This document shows, piece by piece, positions 8,516-16,696 of a DNA stretch of 64,000 nt. Made by a program: the position numbers and the translations under genes. Source of the DNA: an uncultured Clostridia bacterium (GTDB lineage Bacteria; Bacillota; Clostridia; TANB77; CAG-465); the NCBI GenBank assembly GCA_934149365.1, contig CAKPEI010000007.1, forward strand, positions 1 to 64,000, given 5' to 3'. Numbering within the stretch: position 1 is the stretch's first letter; each line of letters opens with the position of its first letter. The notes below the pieces were generated by a model. It did not search any database, was not told where the DNA came from, and was given only the letters and a program-made list of their open reading frames with translations.

Positions 8516-9871
8516 GTGAGAGAAAATGATTTGATAGAGCTAGATATAATAGATAATGGAATGAATTTTGAAGGAATTGCAAGATATAACGATAAAGTGG
8601 TATTTGTACCAGATACTATAAAGGGGGAAAAAGTACTTGCAAAAGTTGTAAAGGATAATCCAAAATATACACTTGCAAAGGTTCAAAATGTATTGATTAA
8701 GTCAAAGGATAGAGTATATGAAGATTGTATGGCATATTATAGTTGTGGTGGATGTAATGGTATGCATATGAATTACTCTAGAACTCTAGATGTTAAAAGA
8801 GAAATAGTTAAAAATACTTTAAGAAAACAAGGAATTGATGATGGCTTAGTAGATGATATTTATGGCATGGGAATTCCTTATCATTACAGGAATAAGGTGC
8901 AGTTTCCAGTAAGAAATATAAAAGGAAGAAATGCTTTTGGTATGTTTTCTGAAAAAAGCCACAAATTAGTTGAAGTTAGTAATTGTAAGATACAAGATGA
9001 AAGAATAAACGAAATAGCTAAATATATGTTTGACATTTTAAATAAAGAAGGTATTTTGTGTTACGATGAAACTAAAAAAAGTGGAGATGTAAAAAACATA
9101 ATGGTAAGACGTGGAGTGCATACAGGTGAAGTTTTGTGTATACTTGTTGTGACAAGTAAAGAAGTTGCAAATAGTTCAAAAATTAAAAAGGTGTGCGATA
9201 GTGTAGCCCAAAAATATGAAGAAGTAAAAGGTTTTGTGGTAAATATAAATGAAACAATGGGCAATGTTATTCTAGGAAAAGAAAACCTAGTGCTTTATGG
9301 TGAAGATAGAATAAGGGATAAAATTGGTGATAAGACTTTCTACATTTCTGCTAATTCTTTTTTTCAAGTAAACACGATAATGGCAGAAGTGATATATTCT
9401 CTCTTAGAACAAATGCTTAAATTAGATAAAACAGAGAATTTGCTAGAGTTATATAGTGGAGTTGGCACAATAGGAATATTTTTGTCTGATAAGGTAAAGA
9501 GTGTTTACGGAATAGAAATAGTAGAAGATGCAGTAAATATGGCAAAAGAAAATGTTGAACTAAATAACGTTTTAAATGCTGAATATATAGCAGGTGATGC
9601 TAGCAAAGAACTTGAAAAGTTATCAAAGGAAAATAAAGTGCTTGATGTAGTAGTTGTTGATCCTCCAAGAAAAGGACTAGATAATGAAGGAATAAATATA
9701 TTGAAAAGGATAAAACCTAAAAAAATAGGGTATATAAGTTGTAATCCTGCTACACTCGCAAGAGACTTAGCATTACTTAAAGAAGAATACGAAATTTCTA
9801 AAGTAGTACCAGTGGACATGTTTCCATGGACGAGCCATGTGGAGTGTGTAACGGTGTTAAAACTTAAATAA
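8516..9871 (+). CDS. rlmD: 23S rRNA (uracil-C5)-methyltransferase, RlmD/RlmCD family
   Basis: A SAM-dependent RNA m5U methyltransferase of the TrmA/RumA family. There is an N-terminal TRAM domain (about residues 1-60), a Cys cluster CMAYYSCGGC that would bind a 4Fe-4S centre, the SAM motif ELYSGVGTIGIFL, VVVDPPRKGL, and the catalytic Cys in YISCNPATLARDL. At 451 residues it is full length. The start is GTG at 8516 with GTAGGTG upstream; the nearby ATG is out of frame. In Firmicutes one such enzyme can modify two 23S sites (RlmCD), which cannot be decided here. Confidence 0.92.
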   Translation: MRENDLIELDIIDNGMNFEGIARYNDKVVFVPDTIKGEKVLAKVVKDNPKYTLAKVQNVLIKSKDRVYEDCMAYYSCGGCNGMHMNYSRTLDVKREIVKNTLRKQGIDDGLVDDIYGMGIPYHYRNKVQFPVRNIKGRNAFGMFSEKSHKLVEVSNCKIQDERINEIAKYMFDILNKEGILCYDETKKSGDVKNIMVRRGVHTGEVLCILVVTSKEVANSSKIKKVCDSVAQKYEEVKGFVVNINETMGNVILGKENLVLYGEDRIRDKIGDKTFYISANSFFQVNTIMAEVIYSLLEQMLKLDKTENLLELYSGVGTIGIFLSDKVKSVYGIEIVEDAVNMAKENVELNNVLNAEYIAGDASKELEKLSKENKVLDVVVVDPPRKGLDNEGINILKRIKPKKIGYISCNPATLARDLALLKEEYEISKVVPVDMFPWTSHVECVTVLKLK

Positions 9872-9897
9872 ATTCCTAAAATACTGATATTAAAATG

Positions 9898-9935
9898 CTT
9901 GATAAAATTAGAAGTCTTTATCAAAAGTTTTTCTT
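9898..9935 (+). terminator. Terminator of rlmD
   Basis: TTGATAAA pairs with TTTATCAA, followed by AAGTTTTTCTT, 27 bases after the rlmD stop. Confidence 0.75.
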
Positions 9936-10058
9936 ATTTAAGTTTTTATGATTATAAAGCATTAAAATAATATTTTTTAGATGAATATGGAAGAATAAGT
10001 TGTTTCGAATAAGTAGCTAATTGAATATAAAAAGTATATGAGACAATTTTATCGTGCT

Positions 10059-10260
10059 TTTCCAAATCGTCACACACTGTGTGACGAATTAAGTTGGTCA
10101 CATTACAGACTGTTAATGAGAGTAGGAAATTAAAAAACAAGAAGTTTTTATGCAGAAGAATGTGTGAAATCTGGGTGGAGTGTAAGGTAATTAGAAAGAC
10201 AAATAGGAACATTTTATTATGAAAGATTATTAGCAAGTCAAGATAAGGAGACGGTAGAAA
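10059..10260 (+). pseudogene. Remnant of a DUF1016 (YhcG-type) gene
   Basis: Reading the frame of TTA at 10089 gives LSWSHYRLLMRVGN, a stop, KTRSFYAEECVKSGWSVR, a stop, then LERQIGTFYYERLLASQDK. This is the N-terminal DUF1016 motif (WSHY...RSFY...W.VR.L.RQI...YERL) of YhcG-family putative PDDEXK nucleases. Two in-frame stops (TAA at 10131 and about 10209) and no start or nuclease domain show that it is dead. It breaks off exactly where the truncated maa-like sequence begins, so a deletion has fused two former genes. Confidence 0.8.
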
Positions 10261-10602
10261 ATGTGCGACTATGGTTATAACATAGAAATAGGTGAAAACT
10301 TTTATGCCAATCACAATTTAATTATACTAGATGCAAATAAAGTTACTTTTGGAGATAATGTGTTTGTTGCATTTTATACGTCAGGACATCCTTTAGAATA
10401 TGAAATTAGAAATAAGGGATTAGAATATGCTAAGCCTATAAATGTAGGAAATAATGTGTGGATAGGTGGAAATGTCTGTGTATTGCCTGGTGTTACAATA
10501 GGAGATAATGTTGTGATAGGTGCAGGAAGTGTTGTTACCAAGGATATACCTTCAGGTGTTGTAGCTGTTGGAAGTCCTTGCAAAGTCATAAAAGAAATAT
10601 AA
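10261..10602 (+). pseudogene. maa: 5'-truncated maltose O-acetyltransferase-like gene
   Basis: Encodes the C-terminal two thirds of a hexapeptide-repeat acetyltransferase of the maltose/galactoside O-acetyltransferase family, which uses acetyl-CoA. CDYGYNIEIGENFYANHN, NVWIGGNVCVLPGVTIGDN and VIGAGSVVTKDIP are typical. About 70 N-terminal residues are missing, and VAFYTSGHPL lacks the few residues usually found between VA and FYT. The ATG at 10261 is an internal codon next to the junction with the DUF1016 remnant; GGAG upstream could still allow translation. Probably non-functional. Confidence 0.7.
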
Positions 10603-10630
10603 TGATATATTAATATTAAGGAGAGTATAT

Positions 10631-11539
10631 ATGGAAATACAGAAAAATGGCGAAGGAGTAATAATTAAAAATACAGCAGAGTTATCATTAGAAAAATTAG
10701 ATGAATTAAAGAAAAATGGACTCGTTTGGGTACAGTTAAGAGATGATAGAGGAACTGGTGAACCGAGTGTTTTCTATTGCGATACATTTGAAAAGATAAA
10801 AAATAAAGTATTAGAGTATGCCAGTGGCGCGCCTAAGGAGACAGCCGATGATCCAGATATGGAAAAGAAAAAATTTACATACGTATATGAAAAAATCGCT
10901 AAAAATGTTTCATATCACGAAAAAGCTTCTAAGGCCTGTGATCTTGTGGGATACGAAAGAGACATGGCTAGCCCTATGATCGAAAGGGCATCTGGTCTTG
11001 AGGCAATACTAGAAGATAAAGCACTATGCTCTGGGTATTCAGAAATATTAAGAAATGTTCTATCAGAGGTGGGAATAGACTCGTTATATATTAGTGGTGG
11101 GCCTAAGAATATGGGTGAAGCTATATCTACTAATTCTGGTTCACATGCATGGAATCAAGTAAAGCTGGATGGGAAATGGTATAATTGTGACTTAACAAAT
11201 GATGCCGATTTCATATTAAGTGGGTTAAAGTTACCACACTATTTAAAGAGTAATGATGAGTTTACAAGATATACAAAGTATCCTTGTAAAGACTCGTCAA
11301 AAATTCAGCAGGCAAATGAAAGTGTATCAGAAGAAAAGCAGGAAAAGTTAATTGAAGAACAAAGACAAACACTTTTGGAAGAAGAAAAATCAATAGAAAA
11401 TGGTTCATTAAAAGAGCAGTCTATTGGTAAAGGATTTATTTCTAAATTAAAGGGATTCTTTAAAGGAAAAAAGGTAAATGCAAAAGAATTAAATGATTTT
11501 TCACTTGATAGTATAAATAGAGAAGAAAGAGGTAGGTAA
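10631..11539 (+). CDS. Transglutaminase-like superfamily protein
   Basis: A 302-residue protein with a papain-like transglutaminase core at about residues 65-215. The catalytic triad is visible: Cys in ALCSGYSEI, His in HAWNQVKLDG and Asp in CDLTND. The N-terminal 60 residues have no recognised domain. The C-terminus is charged and ends in a basic amphipathic segment (KGFFKGKKVNAKEL). No signal peptide or membrane helix is seen, so it is probably cytosolic. Such domains act as peptidases or cross-linkers; the substrate is unknown. The start follows AAGGAGAG. It is 2 bases from the following small gene, so they are co-transcribed. Confidence 0.8.
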   Translation: MEIQKNGEGVIIKNTAELSLEKLDELKKNGLVWVQLRDDRGTGEPSVFYCDTFEKIKNKVLEYASGAPKETADDPDMEKKKFTYVYEKIAKNVSYHEKASKACDLVGYERDMASPMIERASGLEAILEDKALCSGYSEILRNVLSEVGIDSLYISGGPKNMGEAISTNSGSHAWNQVKLDGKWYNCDLTNDADFILSGLKLPHYLKSNDEFTRYTKYPCKDSSKIQQANESVSEEKQEKLIEEQRQTLLEEEKSIENGSLKEQSIGKGFISKLKGFFKGKKVNAKELNDFSLDSINREERGR

Positions 11540-11541
11540 TA

Positions 11542-11805
11542 ATGGAAAAAGAAAAAATATATGCAGAATTAGTTTTTGTTTTAGAACAATTACCTAGTAG
11601 TTATAGCAAACACATTCCACAGAGTTTAATAGATAAATTTAATATGAAAATGTCGTTAGAATGGTATTCAAAGTTTGACAAAGATAAAGTTTTCTATAAG
11701 CAGGATATACAAAGAGAAACTATTTTAATGCTAGCATTTATATATTACAAATATTTGTGCAACGATGATATGAAACAGGATTTTATAAAAATGATATATG
11801 AGTAA
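11542..11805 (+). CDS. Conserved small protein of unknown function
   Basis: An 87-residue soluble, alpha-helical protein with MEKEKIYAELVFVLEQLP and SLIDKFNMKM. The start lies 2 bases after the transglutaminase-like gene, with AGGTAAT serving as a ribosome site, so it is translationally coupled. Tight pairing suggests a partner or regulator of the transglutaminase-like protein. No family is recognised with certainty. Confidence 0.7.
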   Translation: MEKEKIYAELVFVLEQLPSSYSKHIPQSLIDKFNMKMSLEWYSKFDKDKVFYKQDIQRETILMLAFIYYKYLCNDDMKQDFIKMIYE

Positions 11806-11830
11806 AAGAAGAAAAAATTCTTTTATTTAC

Positions 11831-11859
11831 TTGCAAAACATGTAATAGCATAATATAAT
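11831..11859 (+). promoter_or_regulatory. Promoter of the small exporter gene
   Basis: TTGCAA, 17 bases, TATAAT, about 95 bases before the start at 11955. Confidence 0.7.
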
Positions 11860-11954
11860 TAATACCCTAAGTAAAAAATACGAATATATATTTATATGCT
11901 AAATAAAATGTGATATAGCGTAAATATTTAATATATATAATAAGGGAGGAAATT

Positions 11955-12518
11955 ATGGCAGGTTTACCAATAGTTGTAAAATATTTAATGGTTTTTGTGG
12001 TGTCTATGGTTCCAATAGTAGAACTTAGAGGAGCTATACCTATAGCAGAAGGAATGGGACTTAATATATTCTGGTATTATCCAATAGCTATATTAGGAAA
12101 TATGTTACCAGTACCAATTATCTACCTTTTTGCAAGGAAAGTATTAGAATGGGGAAAAGACAAGAAGATAATAGGTAAATTTTTCACTTGGTGTTTAGAA
12201 AAAGGTGAAAAAGGTGGAAATAAGTTAAGAGAAATGGCTGGAAATAGAGGAATATTCTGGGCATTATTGATATTTGTAGGAATACCTTTACCAGGAACAG
12301 GTGCTTGGACTGGAACACTTGCAGCAAGCTTTTTAAAATTAGATTTTAAGACTAGTATTACAGCAGTTACATTAGGTGTTATACTTGCCGGTATCATAAT
12401 GTCACTTGGAAGTAAGATAGTAGCTACATTGGGATGGCTTGGTGTTATTGGTATATTAGTGGCTATTGCAGTTATAGTGGGTATTTCAATAATAGTAAAA
12501 AAAAGAAAGAAAAAATAG
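11955..12518 (+). CDS. Small multidrug export family protein (COG2426-like)
   Basis: A 187-residue inner membrane protein with four or five hydrophobic segments. VPIVELRGAIPIAEGMG at the N-terminus and the re-entrant-like FVGIPLPGTGAWTGTLAA motif are hallmarks of PF06695 (Sm_multidrug_ex), a DedA-related fold. The family name comes from limited early work; true substrates are unknown. The C-terminus is basic (KKRKKK), consistent with a cytoplasmic end. Stands alone with its own promoter and terminator. Confidence 0.85.
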   Translation: MAGLPIVVKYLMVFVVSMVPIVELRGAIPIAEGMGLNIFWYYPIAILGNMLPVPIIYLFARKVLEWGKDKKIIGKFFTWCLEKGEKGGNKLREMAGNRGIFWALLIFVGIPLPGTGAWTGTLAASFLKLDFKTSITAVTLGVILAGIIMSLGSKIVATLGWLGVIGILVAIAVIVGISIIVKKRKKK

Positions 12519-12520
12519 TA

Positions 12521-12564
12521 AAAAAGGCAGACTTAATTGCTATAAACGCGTTGGTCTGCTTTTT
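12521..12564 (+). terminator. Terminator of the small exporter gene
   Basis: AAAAAGGCAGAC and GTCTGCTTTTT form the stem around a 21-base loop, directly after the stop. Confidence 0.8.
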
Positions 12565-12593
12565 ATCATGTTAGATAAATAATAACAGGGGGT

Positions 12594-12962
12594 GTGGACA
12601 TGGAAGATAAAAAAGTGTATAATGTTTTAAACAATTTATCAAAATCTAACTTTAGAAGCAAATTTCACCTAAAGCCAAATGATATAAATTATGTGAAAGA
12701 AAAAGGGATAGACAAAATAAGGGAACATGCTTATGATTTTGTAAATAAGAGGTTAGCTCCGAAGGATATATTAAATGATGGGAAACAAACACCAATGAGA
12801 GGACATCCCGTGTTTATAGCCCAACATGCTACAGCAACTTGTTGCAGAGGTTGCTTAAATAAATGGCATAAGATTCCTATGAAAGTAGAGTTAACTAATA
12901 GTCAAAAAGATTATATAGTGAATGTAATTATGGCATGGATAGATAAAGAGGTATCAAATTAA
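12594..12962 (+). CDS. DUF4186 family protein
   Basis: A 122-residue cytosolic protein of unknown function. The DUF4186 features are visible: SKFHLKPNDINYV near the start, GHPVFIAQHATATCCRGCL, WHKIPM and a C-terminal helix with VIMAWIDKE. The HATATCCRGC...WH set of Cys and His could bind a metal. The start can be ATG at 12594 or 12600; GGGGGTG lies just before the first. It is a single gene between the exporter terminator and the helical-protein gene. Confidence 0.8.
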   Translation: MDMEDKKVYNVLNNLSKSNFRSKFHLKPNDINYVKEKGIDKIREHAYDFVNKRLAPKDILNDGKQTPMRGHPVFIAQHATATCCRGCLNKWHKIPMKVELTNSQKDYIVNVIMAWIDKEVSN

Positions 12963-13060
12963 AAGTTTTATGTATATTTATTAAATATATGGTGATAATA
13001 AAATAAAGTGGAAACATATAATGATAAAGTGTTTAAAAATAGTTTAGGAGGTATGAAACT

Positions 13061-13507
13061 ATGAATAAAGAAGAAAGAAATGAAAAAATGAATGAATTTA
13101 ATGAAAAAATGAAAGAGCTTAACGCTAAAATAAAGGATACAACAGAGACAGCCATTTTGGAAGGTATGGAAGCAAAGGACGTATTATCAGAAAAAGTAAA
13201 AGATGCTAAAAGTGGTTTAGAAGCTGCAAAAGAACAATGCAGAATTATTGGAGAAAAAGGAAAAGGTAAAATATCAAGTGAACTTTTAAAGGCTCAAATG
13301 AATTTTAAAGTTGCAAAAGAAAATATAGAGAATAAAATGGAAGCACGTAATAAAGAAAAACTTTCTAAATACATTGATTCTCAGTTAGAATATGCTGAAC
13401 AGTCAGTTGCATTTGCATTGCTTGCTGCAAATGAAGCAAAATTAGCTTTCTTAGAGGCACTAGAGGCTCAACAAGAATACAATGAAAAATATGGTGAGGA
13501 CGAATAA
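13061..13507 (+). CDS. Charged alpha-helical protein of unknown function
   Basis: 148 residues, almost entirely helical and rich in Lys, Glu and Ala, with likely coiled coils: MNEFNEKMKELNAKI at the start and a helical pair around LEYAEQSVAFALLAANEAKLAF. No membrane segment or signal peptide. The start follows TAGGAGG. The segment SGLEAAKEQCRIIGEKGKGK resembles stress or scaffold-type helical proteins, but no family can be named. It has its own terminator at 13531-13561. Confidence 0.7.
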   Translation: MNKEERNEKMNEFNEKMKELNAKIKDTTETAILEGMEAKDVLSEKVKDAKSGLEAAKEQCRIIGEKGKGKISSELLKAQMNFKVAKENIENKMEARNKEKLSKYIDSQLEYAEQSVAFALLAANEAKLAFLEALEAQQEYNEKYGEDE

Positions 13508-13530
13508 GAATTAAAAATTAAAGATATTTA

Positions 13531-13561
13531 AGTAGGTGGTTTAAAAATCACCTACTTTTTT
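13531..13561 (+). terminator. Terminator of the helical-protein gene
   Basis: AAGTAGGTG/CACCTACTT stem followed by TTTTT. Confidence 0.85.
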
Positions 13562-13633
13562 AATACTCTACTTAGTATATAAATTTAGTATATTGAAAAT
13601 AATAAATAAAAAACATTTTTTTGTGAATAACTA

Positions 13634-13690
13634 TTGACATGTGAACGTATATTCAACTATAATATATTTAGTTGAACAAATATTCAACTA
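13634..13690 (+). promoter_or_regulatory. CadC-type promoter and operator
   Basis: TTGACA (13634-13639), 18 bases, TATAAT (13658-13663). The inverted repeat TTCAACTA...TAGTTGAA (about 13652-13676) overlaps the -10 box, and ATATTCAACTA occurs twice (from 13650 and 13680). This layout fits repression by the ArsR/CadC protein encoded next. Confidence 0.85.
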
Positions 13691-13703
13691 AAGGAGGATT
13701 AAT

Positions 13704-14066
13704 ATGTCTCGAAATGAGTTTATATGTGACTGTAACATAATACACGAAAAGGCAGTAAATGATGTTGTAAATAGCATGCCTGATGAAAATACTTTTAATC
13801 ATTTAGCTGATTTATTCAAACTTATAGGTGATACTACAAGATGTAGAATCTTGTTTGCACTTGATAAAAATGAAATGTGTGTATGTGATATTGCTAACGT
13901 ATTAAGTATGACAAAATCTGCTGTCTCTCATCAACTTGCTACTTTAAGAAGAAGTGGAATAGTTAAGTGTAGAAAAAGCGGCAAAGAAGTATATTATACA
14001 TTAGATGATGACCACATTGTAAAGTTATTTGAAATAGGCTTAGAGCATATTAATCATAAAAAATAG
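13704..14066 (+). CDS. cadC: ArsR/CadC-family metal-sensing repressor
   Basis: A 120-residue winged-helix repressor that releases DNA when it binds a toxic metal. The N-terminal CDC and EMCVCDIANVL (the alpha-3 ELCVCD metal box with two Cys) match cadmium/lead/zinc sensors of the CadC type; a recognition helix is in TKSAVSHQLATLRRSGIV and the wing in GKEVYYTL. It is the first gene of a three-gene metal operon and its operator overlaps its own promoter. CzrA-type zinc sensing is less likely given the cysteines. Confidence 0.9.
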   Translation: MSRNEFICDCNIIHEKAVNDVVNSMPDENTFNHLADLFKLIGDTTRCRILFALDKNEMCVCDIANVLSMTKSAVSHQLATLRRSGIVKCRKSGKEVYYTLDDDHIVKLFEIGLEHINHKK

Positions 14067-14081
14067 AAAAGAGGTAGTAAA

Positions 14082-14306
14082 ATGAAAAGTTATAAATTTA
14101 AAATTGAAGGGTTAGATTGTCCTAATTGTGCTAACGAGCTAGAAGAAGCATTAAAAAAAGTTGATTTAATATCTAATATTTCAATAAATTTTATCACTCA
14201 AAAGTTATCTTTTGAATGTGAAGAAAATAATATAGATGAAGCACTAAATGAAATTAAAAAAGTTATAAAAAAAGAGGAACCTGATGTAACAATAGAGGAG
14301 GAATAA
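14082..14306 (+). CDS. Free-standing HMA metal-binding domain protein
   Basis: A 74-residue ferredoxin-like heavy-metal-associated domain with the motif GLDCPNCANELEEAL (CxxC). It probably delivers Zn/Cd/Pb to, or acts as the detached N-terminal domain of, the P-type ATPase encoded 3 bases later, which itself lacks an HMA domain. An acidic tail (EEPDVTIEEE) may help metal handling. The ribosome site is AGAGGTAG. CopZ-like copper chaperones look similar; the CadC/CadA context favours divalent metals. Confidence 0.87.
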   Translation: MKSYKFKIEGLDCPNCANELEEALKKVDLISNISINFITQKLSFECEENNIDEALNEIKKVIKKEEPDVTIEEE

Positions 14307-14308
14307 TA

Positions 14309-16183
14309 ATGAATAAAAAGATGAAAAAGAAGCTTTGGAAAATTATTATTTCTGCAATATTATTTGCATTGGCATTTGTGTTTAAAGCTCAATATGAGCT
14401 CATATCAAATGTGATGTTTACAGTATCATATATTATTGTAGGATATGATATTGTAATAAAGGCATTGAAAAATATAACAAGAGGAAAGGTATTTGATGAA
14501 AACTTTCTTATGACTGTGGCAACAATAGGAGCTTTTTGCATAGGCGAGCTTCCAGAAGCAGCAGCGGTTATGCTTTTTTACCAAGTTGGTGAAATGTTTC
14601 AAGATTATGCAGTTGATAAATCAAGAAAGTCAGTTGCAGCGCTTATGGATATAAGACCAGATTATGCAGTAGTTGTACGTGATAGATATGCAAAAAAAGT
14701 TAGCCCTGACGAAGTTAAAATAGATGAAATAATCTTAGTAAAACCTGGAGAAAAGATTCCTCTAGATGGTATTGTAACTGAGGGAAAATCAACGCTAAAT
14801 ACATTAGCACTTACAGGAGAAGCATTACCTAGAAGTGTAGATGTAGGAGATGAAGTGCTAAGTGGCTCTATAAATAATGATGGAGTTTTAAAAATAAAAG
14901 TAATAAAAGAGTTTGGCGAGTCTACAGTAAGTAAGATATTGGATTTAGTAGAAAATGCAAGCAGCAAAAAATCTAAATCGGAGAATTTTATAAGTAAATT
15001 TGCTAAATATTATACACCGGTAGTAGTAATAATTGCAGTAGTGCTTGGCATTTTCCCGCCACTTCTTTTCAAGCAACCTTTTAATATTTGGGTTTATAGA
15101 GCATTATCATTCTTGGTTGTATCTTGCCCTTGCGCAATAGTTGTTTCTGTTCCTTTGAGTTTCTTTGGGGGAATTGGAGCTTCTTCTAGAATGGGAGTTC
15201 TTGTAAAGGGAAGTAACTACTTAGAGGCTTTATCAAAAGTTGAAGTGATAGTTTGCGATAAAACTGGTACTTTAACAGAAGGAGTGTTTAAAGTTCAAAA
15301 AATAGCACCAAATGGTGTTAGTGAAAATGAACTTATTAAATATGCAGCTTATGCTGAAAGTTTTTCAAACCATCCTATTTCCTTATCTTTAAAAGAAGCT
15401 TATGGAGATAAGATAGATGATAAAAAGGTATCAGATGTAAAAGAAATTTCCGGAAAAGGTGTTTACGCAAAAGTAGAAGGAAAAGAAATTTTGGTTGGAA
15501 ATGAAAAACTATTAAAAGAAAACGGTATTGAGTTTCCTACTAGTAATGAAATTGGAACAATAGTATATGTAGCTCTAAATCATGAATATGCAGGTTTTAT
15601 AGTGATATCTGATAAAATAAAAGAAGACACTTATATAGCAATAGATTTATTTAAGAAAAACAACGTAAAAAAAGTAGTAATGTTAACAGGTGATAAAAAA
15701 AGTATAAGTGAAGCTGTAAGCAAAGAATTAAATTTAGATGAGTACCATTCAGAACTTCTTCCACAAGATAAAGTAGAAATTGTGGAAAGACTAATGAAAG
15801 AAAAAGCAGAGGAAGGAAAACTTCTATTTGTAGGCGATGGGATAAATGATGCTCCGGTTTTAGCTTTATCTGATATAGGTATTGCTATGGGAGGACTTGG
15901 AAGTGATGCAGCAATAGAGGCTGCGGATGTTGTTGTAATGACAGATGAACCATCTAAAATTGCAGAAGCTATAAAAATATCTAAAAATACCATGAGAATA
16001 GTAAAAGAAAATATCATAATGGCACTTGCAGTTAAAATTTCAGTTCTTGTGTTAGTTTCTATAGGAATTGCAACTATGTGGTCTGCGGTATTTGCTGATG
16101 TTGGGGTGTCAATGATTGCAGTACTAAATGCACTTAGAATATTAAAAAAAGATAAGAAAAATCAAGTAATACAAAATGTTTAA
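14309..16183 (+). CDS. cadA: P1B-type heavy-metal-exporting ATPase (CadA/ZntA-like)
   Basis: A membrane ATPase exporting Cd/Zn/Pb. The family motifs are present in order: actuator LTGEALPRSVDVGDE near residue 170, membrane metal site SCPCAIV near 271, phosphorylation motif DKTGTLTEG near 315, the HP dipeptide in SNHPIS, and hinge GDGINDAPVLALSDIGIAMGG near 510. At 624 residues it is shorter than the usual 700 because the HMA domain is encoded by the preceding gene. It is the last gene of the cadC-HMA-cadA operon and is followed by a terminator. Confidence 0.93.
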   Translation: MNKKMKKKLWKIIISAILFALAFVFKAQYELISNVMFTVSYIIVGYDIVIKALKNITRGKVFDENFLMTVATIGAFCIGELPEAAAVMLFYQVGEMFQDYAVDKSRKSVAALMDIRPDYAVVVRDRYAKKVSPDEVKIDEIILVKPGEKIPLDGIVTEGKSTLNTLALTGEALPRSVDVGDEVLSGSINNDGVLKIKVIKEFGESTVSKILDLVENASSKKSKSENFISKFAKYYTPVVVIIAVVLGIFPPLLFKQPFNIWVYRALSFLVVSCPCAIVVSVPLSFFGGIGASSRMGVLVKGSNYLEALSKVEVIVCDKTGTLTEGVFKVQKIAPNGVSENELIKYAAYAESFSNHPISLSLKEAYGDKIDDKKVSDVKEISGKGVYAKVEGKEILVGNEKLLKENGIEFPTSNEIGTIVYVALNHEYAGFIVISDKIKEDTYIAIDLFKKNNVKKVVMLTGDKKSISEAVSKELNLDEYHSELLPQDKVEIVERLMKEKAEEGKLLFVGDGINDAPVLALSDIGIAMGGLGSDAAIEAADVVVMTDEPSKIAEAIKISKNTMRIVKENIIMALAVKISVLVLVSIGIATMWSAVFADVGVSMIAVLNALRILKKDKKNQVIQNV

Positions 16184-16192
16184 TATATATAT

Positions 16193-16237
16193 AATCACGA
16201 TTATTAGGTTAATTTAAATAGTCGTGATTTTCTTTTT
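16193..16237 (+). terminator. Terminator of the cad operon
   Basis: AATCACGATTATT and AATAGTCGTGATT form a stem, followed by TTCTTTTTC. Confidence 0.8.
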
Positions 16238-16268
16238 CTGTTACAATAATATTACAAATAAACAAAAT

Positions 16269-16310
16269 AACACAGAAAGTGTTGAAAAAAGAAATAATAT
16301 ACAGTAGAAT
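16269..16310 (+). promoter_or_regulatory. Promoter and operator-like repeat of pilin leader 2
   Basis: TTGAAA (16282), 17 bases, TAGAAT (16305). AACAC-AGAAA-GTGTT (16269-16283) overlaps the -35 box. The same layout is at 24407 and 38876, and similar boxes are at 55276 and 63780. The 45 bases upstream also resemble those of leader 4. Confidence 0.75.
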
Positions 16311-16362
16311 AAAAATATAAAAGAATAAAAAGAAAGAAAAAATAACAAAGGAGTGAAAATAA

Positions 16363-16437
<75 letters not shown>

Positions 16438-16494
16438 AAATAGACTAGATAGAGGTTTTTGCGCGCATAGAACATATATATTAAATAATATAAA

Positions 16495-16530
16495 GTTAGT
16501 TATACAGTAAAAAGTATAGCTAGCTTTTTT
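16495..16530 (+). terminator. Terminator-like hairpin in pilin leader 2 (attenuator candidate)
   Basis: GTTAGTTATAC (16495-16505) pairs with GTATAGCTAGC (16514-16524), including G-T pairs, followed by six T. Homologous hairpins are at 24509, 38960 and 55381. Confidence 0.7.
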
Positions 16531-16541
16531 GCGCTTAAAGT

Positions 16542-16576
16542 AAGGTATAACCATGATTTAAATCATGTAAATATAC
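16542..16576 (+). promoter_or_regulatory. AAGGTATAA box and second leader hairpin
   Basis: AAGGTATAA followed by the perfect palindrome CATGATTTAAATCATG (16552-16567) and GTAAATATAC, as in leaders 1 and 3. Confidence 0.65.
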
Positions 16577-16696
16577 ACGTAATATATACATAGAAAAAAA
16601 CACGCAAAAGCAATTAAAAATAATTGCAAAATTTAAGGTAATATGAAATAATATGTATATGTTAGAAAAATTTTTCAAAAAAGTAAGGGGAGGTAA

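Noticed and set aside
10068..10086. Perfect inverted repeat CGTCACACACTGTGTGACG as an operator
   Set aside because: It falls inside the decayed DUF1016 reading frame (RHTLCDE) with no promoter or regulator gene beside it, so it is probably chance.
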